Source: Enhydrobacter aerosaccus | GTDB taxonomy: Bacteria > Pseudomonadota > Alphaproteobacteria > Reyranellales > Reyranellaceae | Assembly (NCBI GenBank): GCA_903832005.1 | Contig: CAIKZO010000039.1 | Location: 1-64,000 of the forward strand | DNA length: 64,000 bases | Direction: 5' to 3' | Shown: positions 61,787-64,000 of the stretch, piece after piece | How positions within the stretch are numbered: the stretch's first letter is position 1 | Layout: the number at the start of each line of letters is the position of its first letter | Position numbers and translations under genes: made by a program | Notes under the pieces: generated by a model | Seen by the model: only the letters and a program-made list of their open reading frames with translations | The model's database searches: none | What the model was told of the DNA's origin: nothing

Positions 61787-62466
61787 CCGGAGACGCCGCC
61801 ACCATCCTGATCGTCGAGGACGAGCCGCCGATTCGCCGGCTGCTGCGCACGACGCTCGACGTGCACGACTATCGGACCCTGGAGGCGCAGTCGGGCGCCG
61901 AGGCCTTGTCGGCGCTGCGCCACCACCGGCCTGATCTGGTGCTGCTCGACCTCGGCCTGCCCGACATCGACGGGCTGGCGCTGATCGGCAAGATCCGCGA
62001 GCTGGGGCCGGTACCGATCGTCGTGCTGTCGAGCCGCGGCGACGAGGCGGCCAAGGTGCAGGCGCTCGACCTCGGCGCCGACGACTATGTCACCAAGCCG
62101 TTCGGCGCCGACGAGTTGCTGGCCCGCATCCGCGCCGCGCTGCGCCATCGGCTGCAGCAGCAGGGCGCGGATCGCGGCTTCACCAGCGACGATCTCTCGG
62201 TCGATCTGGTGCGCCGCCTGGTGAAGCGCGGGCCCGAGGACATCAAGCTGTCGCCCAAGGAATACGACATCCTCGAACAACTTGTGATCCATGCCGGCAA
62301 GGTGCTGACCCACAAGCACTTGCTGCGCGAGGTCTGGCGCGACGAGTCGGTCGATCCGCAATATTTGCGCGTCTACGTCCGCCAGCTCCGCCAGAAGATC
62401 GAAGCCGATCCCTCGACGCCACGCCACGTGCTGACCGAGCCGGGTGTCGGCTATCGGCTGGTCTAG
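61783..62466 (+). CDS. kdpE: KDP operon response regulator KdpE
   Basis: A 227-residue OmpR-type regulator. Receiver domain with the acidic pocket E12/D13, phosphorylatable D56 (LLDLGLPD) and Lys in YVTKPFG; winged-helix C-terminal domain with KLSPKEYDILEQLVIHAGKVLTHKHLLREVW. The ATG overlaps the kdpD stop by ATGA. It activates the kdp operon when phosphorylated by KdpD. A GC-rich hairpin follows the stop. Confidence 0.95.
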   Translation: MTGDAATILIVEDEPPIRRLLRTTLDVHDYRTLEAQSGAEALSALRHHRPDLVLLDLGLPDIDGLALIGKIRELGPVPIVVLSSRGDEAAKVQALDLGADDYVTKPFGADELLARIRAALRHRLQQQGADRGFTSDDLSVDLVRRLVKRGPEDIKLSPKEYDILEQLVIHAGKVLTHKHLLREVWRDESVDPQYLRVYVRQLRQKIEADPSTPRHVLTEPGVGYRLV

Positions 62467-62475
62467 AGGTCCCTT

Positions 62476-62498
62476 CCTCCCCCGTCATACGGGGGAGG
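62476..62498. terminator. Hairpin after the kdp operon
   Basis: CCTCCCCCGT (62476-62485) and ACGGGGGAGG (62489-62498) form a 10-bp GC-rich stem with a CAT loop, ten bases after the kdpE stop. No T tract follows, so its role as a terminator for the plus strand is likely but not certain. It belongs to the same CCTCCCC/GGGGAGG type as the hairpin at 12187. Confidence 0.5.
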
Positions 62499-62513
62499 GA
62501 CAAGGGATGGGTA

Positions 62514-62660
62514 TTGACAAATATTGCGAAATAAGCAATATATGTAAATTGCTCTATTCATCGTCCGGAAGGAGCCAAAGCCGTCGCCCTGCATCTAGAG
62601 GTGGTCCATTATTTTTCCATTTCTTTAATGGCGTGGTTGCGATAATCACACCATATCTTG
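62514..62660 (+). repeat. Diverged intergenic element, copy B (possible small RNA gene)
   Basis: Second copy of the element at 8392-8550. TTGACA is at 62514-62519, followed by a perfect palindrome ATATTGC-N7-GCAATAT (62521-62541) placed where a -10 region would lie, then CTCTATTCATCGTCC (62552-62566), ATCTAGAGG (62593-62601), a CCATTA/TAATGG hairpin, TTGCGATAA (62637-62645) and ATATCTTG (62653-62660). It also sits between convergent genes and ends next to the stop of a minus-strand gene. The block order and spacing match copy A. Confidence 0.5.
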
Positions 62661-62664
62661 AGCG

Positions 62665-63522
62665 TCAGAAGCGTCGGGCGATGCCGGCGTAGATTTGATA
62701 GGGCGTCGCGGCCGGCACCAGCCCGATATAGACGCCGACGTCGAACTGAAGATTCGGGCGCGGGCTCCAGGCCAAAGCGAAGTCGAGCGTATAGACGTCG
62801 CGCACGTCGGCACGGGTCGACCAGCCGGCGTAGATTTCCGCGTAGGCTGTCACCCCGTCGAAAATCTGCCGGCTGACGTTCACCAGGGCCGGCAAGTTCA
62901 CATGGTAGCCGTTGTCGTTGGGGTTCTTGGCGATGTCGATCTGGCCCATGACGATCGCGGTGAAGCCCGCGGGCAGGGGGATGGCGAGCGGTGCGGCCAT
63001 GCCACCTTCGACTACCCTGTTGCCGATCCCCTGCGGTGCCGTCGGCCACTTGATGTAGGGCATGAGCGCCAACGCCGGTTCGCCGCCGGCATTGCCGAAC
63101 AGGTTGAGCTTGGCGCGTGTGACGATGTCGCCCACGCCGGTCACTGTCGTGGTGGCGCCGGTGCTGCGCACAGTGGTCTGGACGCTATTGTAGATCGGCA
63201 GATTGAGTTCGAGATCGAGATTGTCCCGCACGCCCATCTTGAAAGTCGGGTTGCCGACGGTCCAGGCGTCGATATTCACGCCGGGTGTGCTGCTGCCATC
63301 GAAACTGTGCAGGAAGAGATCGCTCTCGATCTGGAAGTGCCCGGCATCGACCGTGTAGGGCACGTTCGACTTGGTCGGCCGGTCGGTGTTGAAGTCCCGC
63401 ATCTTGTCGGTCGGGACGGGATTGAACAGGCTGTAAGACGCGCTGTCCTGGGCGGCAGCCGAGCTCGCGAACGACAGGAGGCAAGCCACCACGCCCGCCC
63501 ATCGCATCGCAATCGTCGCCAC
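62665..63522 (-). CDS. Outer-membrane transporter, Phenol_MetA_deg-like family
   Basis: An exported beta-barrel of about 285 residues. The signal peptide is AMRWAGVVACLLSFASSAAA; barrel strands alternate, for example HFQIESDLFLHSFDG, VRDNLDLELNLPIYN, and the C-terminal LDFALAWSPRPNLQFDVGVY ending YAGIARRF with the terminal Phe. Family members are implicated in uptake of aromatic or other hydrophobic compounds. GTG at 63522 is supported by GGGGGAGGA six bases before; ATG 63507 and TTG 63543 are alternatives. A 3' remnant of a paralogue lies at 53749-53850. Confidence 0.8.
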   Translation of the reverse strand: MATIAMRWAGVVACLLSFASSAAAQDSASYSLFNPVPTDKMRDFNTDRPTKSNVPYTVDAGHFQIESDLFLHSFDGSSTPGVNIDAWTVGNPTFKMGVRDNLDLELNLPIYNSVQTTVRSTGATTTVTGVGDIVTRAKLNLFGNAGGEPALALMPYIKWPTAPQGIGNRVVEGGMAAPLAIPLPAGFTAIVMGQIDIAKNPNDNGYHVNLPALVNVSRQIFDGVTAYAEIYAGWSTRADVRDVYTLDFALAWSPRPNLQFDVGVYIGLVPAATPYQIYAGIARRF

Positions 63523-63579
63523 CGCCGATCCTCCCCCGCCCAAACATAACGAGGGCGCCGTGGATCGGCCATTGCGGGA

Positions 63580-63993
63580 TCAGCGTGGCGCCAGCATCAG
63601 GCGCCGTGTAACCGAATCGAAAGAAACGATATCGAAGCCGGCATCGGCGGCGTGCTGGCGTAGCGTCTCGAGGCAATGGCGGCAGGCGGCGTCCTCCAGC
63701 ACGACGCGGCCGGTGGCGCCTGTGCGGCGATGGGCGGCGCGCAGGGCCTCGTCGAGTTCGTGGGCGTCGCCGACGTCGATGATCCAGGCGAGGTCGGCGT
63801 GCTCGCAGTCGGGCGCCGGCGTGTCGGGCCGGAGCGAGCGTACGCCGCCGCAGCCATGAGACAGGAGGGCGAGGACGAAAGGAAGCGTGTGGCGTCCGAT
63901 GACGGCCACGTGAGGATTGGGCGTCACGTGGCTCATCGCGATCACGCGGTCCACGGACGCCAGAAGAGAGGGAGGCTCACCATCGCGGGGCAT
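63580..63993 (-). CDS. Hypothetical protein
   Basis: A 137-residue product with VAVIGRHTLPFVLALLSHGCGGVRSL and LAWIIDVGDAHELDEALRAAHRRTG, an alpha/beta pattern that could be part of a Rossmann-like fold, and CRHCLETLRQHAADAGFDIVSFDSVTRRLML near the end. Codon use matches the neighbours. The ATG at 63993 is close to the window end, so a longer start beyond the window cannot be excluded. No function is assigned. Confidence 0.55.
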   Translation of the reverse strand: MPRDGEPPSLLASVDRVIAMSHVTPNPHVAVIGRHTLPFVLALLSHGCGGVRSLRPDTPAPDCEHADLAWIIDVGDAHELDEALRAAHRRTGATGRVVLEDAACRHCLETLRQHAADAGFDIVSFDSVTRRLMLAPR

Positions 63994-64000
63994 TGTCGGA

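Noticed and set aside
1..64000. CRISPR arrays, tRNA/rRNA genes, prophage or insertion sequences
   Set aside because: Looked for regularly spaced repeats, tRNA-like arms in gaps and transposase or integrase motifs; none were seen.

Overview
The window is GC-rich (about two thirds by eye), densely coded, and has strong third-position bias. Its gene content is that of an environmental alphaproteobacterium: orphan Bug/TctC receptors, branched-chain-type ABC importers, MmgE/PrpD, NadX, Tat-exported enzymes, KdpFABCDE and BBP2-type porins. A Reyranella- or Bradyrhizobium-like soil bacterium would fit, but the sequence alone does not fix the genus. I saw no tRNA, rRNA, CRISPR array, prophage or transposase.

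Region by region. (1) 1-12181 is mainly small-molecule uptake and catabolism: LivF, a HyuA-like hydantoinase, an ABC-type binding protein, two exported proteins of unknown role, a cupin, an enolase-superfamily cycloisomerase with a Bug receptor, an aspartate-dehydrogenase-like/amidase pair, and a VOC protein coupled to a second Bug receptor. (2) 12218-16544 is a two-gene RND efflux system without an outer-membrane channel gene. (3) 16660-24438 is mixed: a TPR-Kazal fusion, stress proteins, QueC, a CBS protein, and a coupled SDR/P1 peptidase/flavoprotein operon. (4) 24451-32123 is an eight-gene minus-strand operon: two PuuE-like deacetylases, MmgE/PrpD, then LivK-H-M-G-F, which looks like import and breakdown of one amide- or ring-type substrate. 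(5) 32246-38581 holds an SDR, a small exported protein, a ZIP-like membrane protein with an inserted cyclic-nucleotide domain, a Tat amidohydrolase, a GNAT enzyme, a HEPN-MNT toxin-antitoxin pair and a thiolase. (6) 38737-48675 is an SrfABC-type locus with two SrfA paralogues, SrfB (ASKHA fold), SrfC (P-loop) and a Sel1-repeat membrane protein. (7) 48866-54700 holds an operon behind a Fur-like operator, Kup, a porin gene broken by a one-base frameshift, a transporter-gene remnant and several very small membrane-protein genes. (8) 54525-62466 is a complete kdpFABCDE operon behind a perfect FNR/FixK-type box. (9) 62467-64000 holds the second copy of a diverged intergenic element, an outer-membrane transporter gene and a hypothetical protein.

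The most interesting items are the SrfABC locus, where three membrane proteins share a TM/coiled-coil/terminal-Cys module; a diverged ~150-bp element found twice between convergent genes, each time with a TTGACA box and an operator-like palindrome, which could be an undescribed small RNA; the ZIP/cNMP fusion; the TPR-Kazal fusion; and the cluster of 27-52-residue membrane proteins before kdpA under a putative oxygen-responsive site. Potassium uptake (Kup and Kdp), porin and the small membrane proteins lie together at 49.6-62.5 kb.
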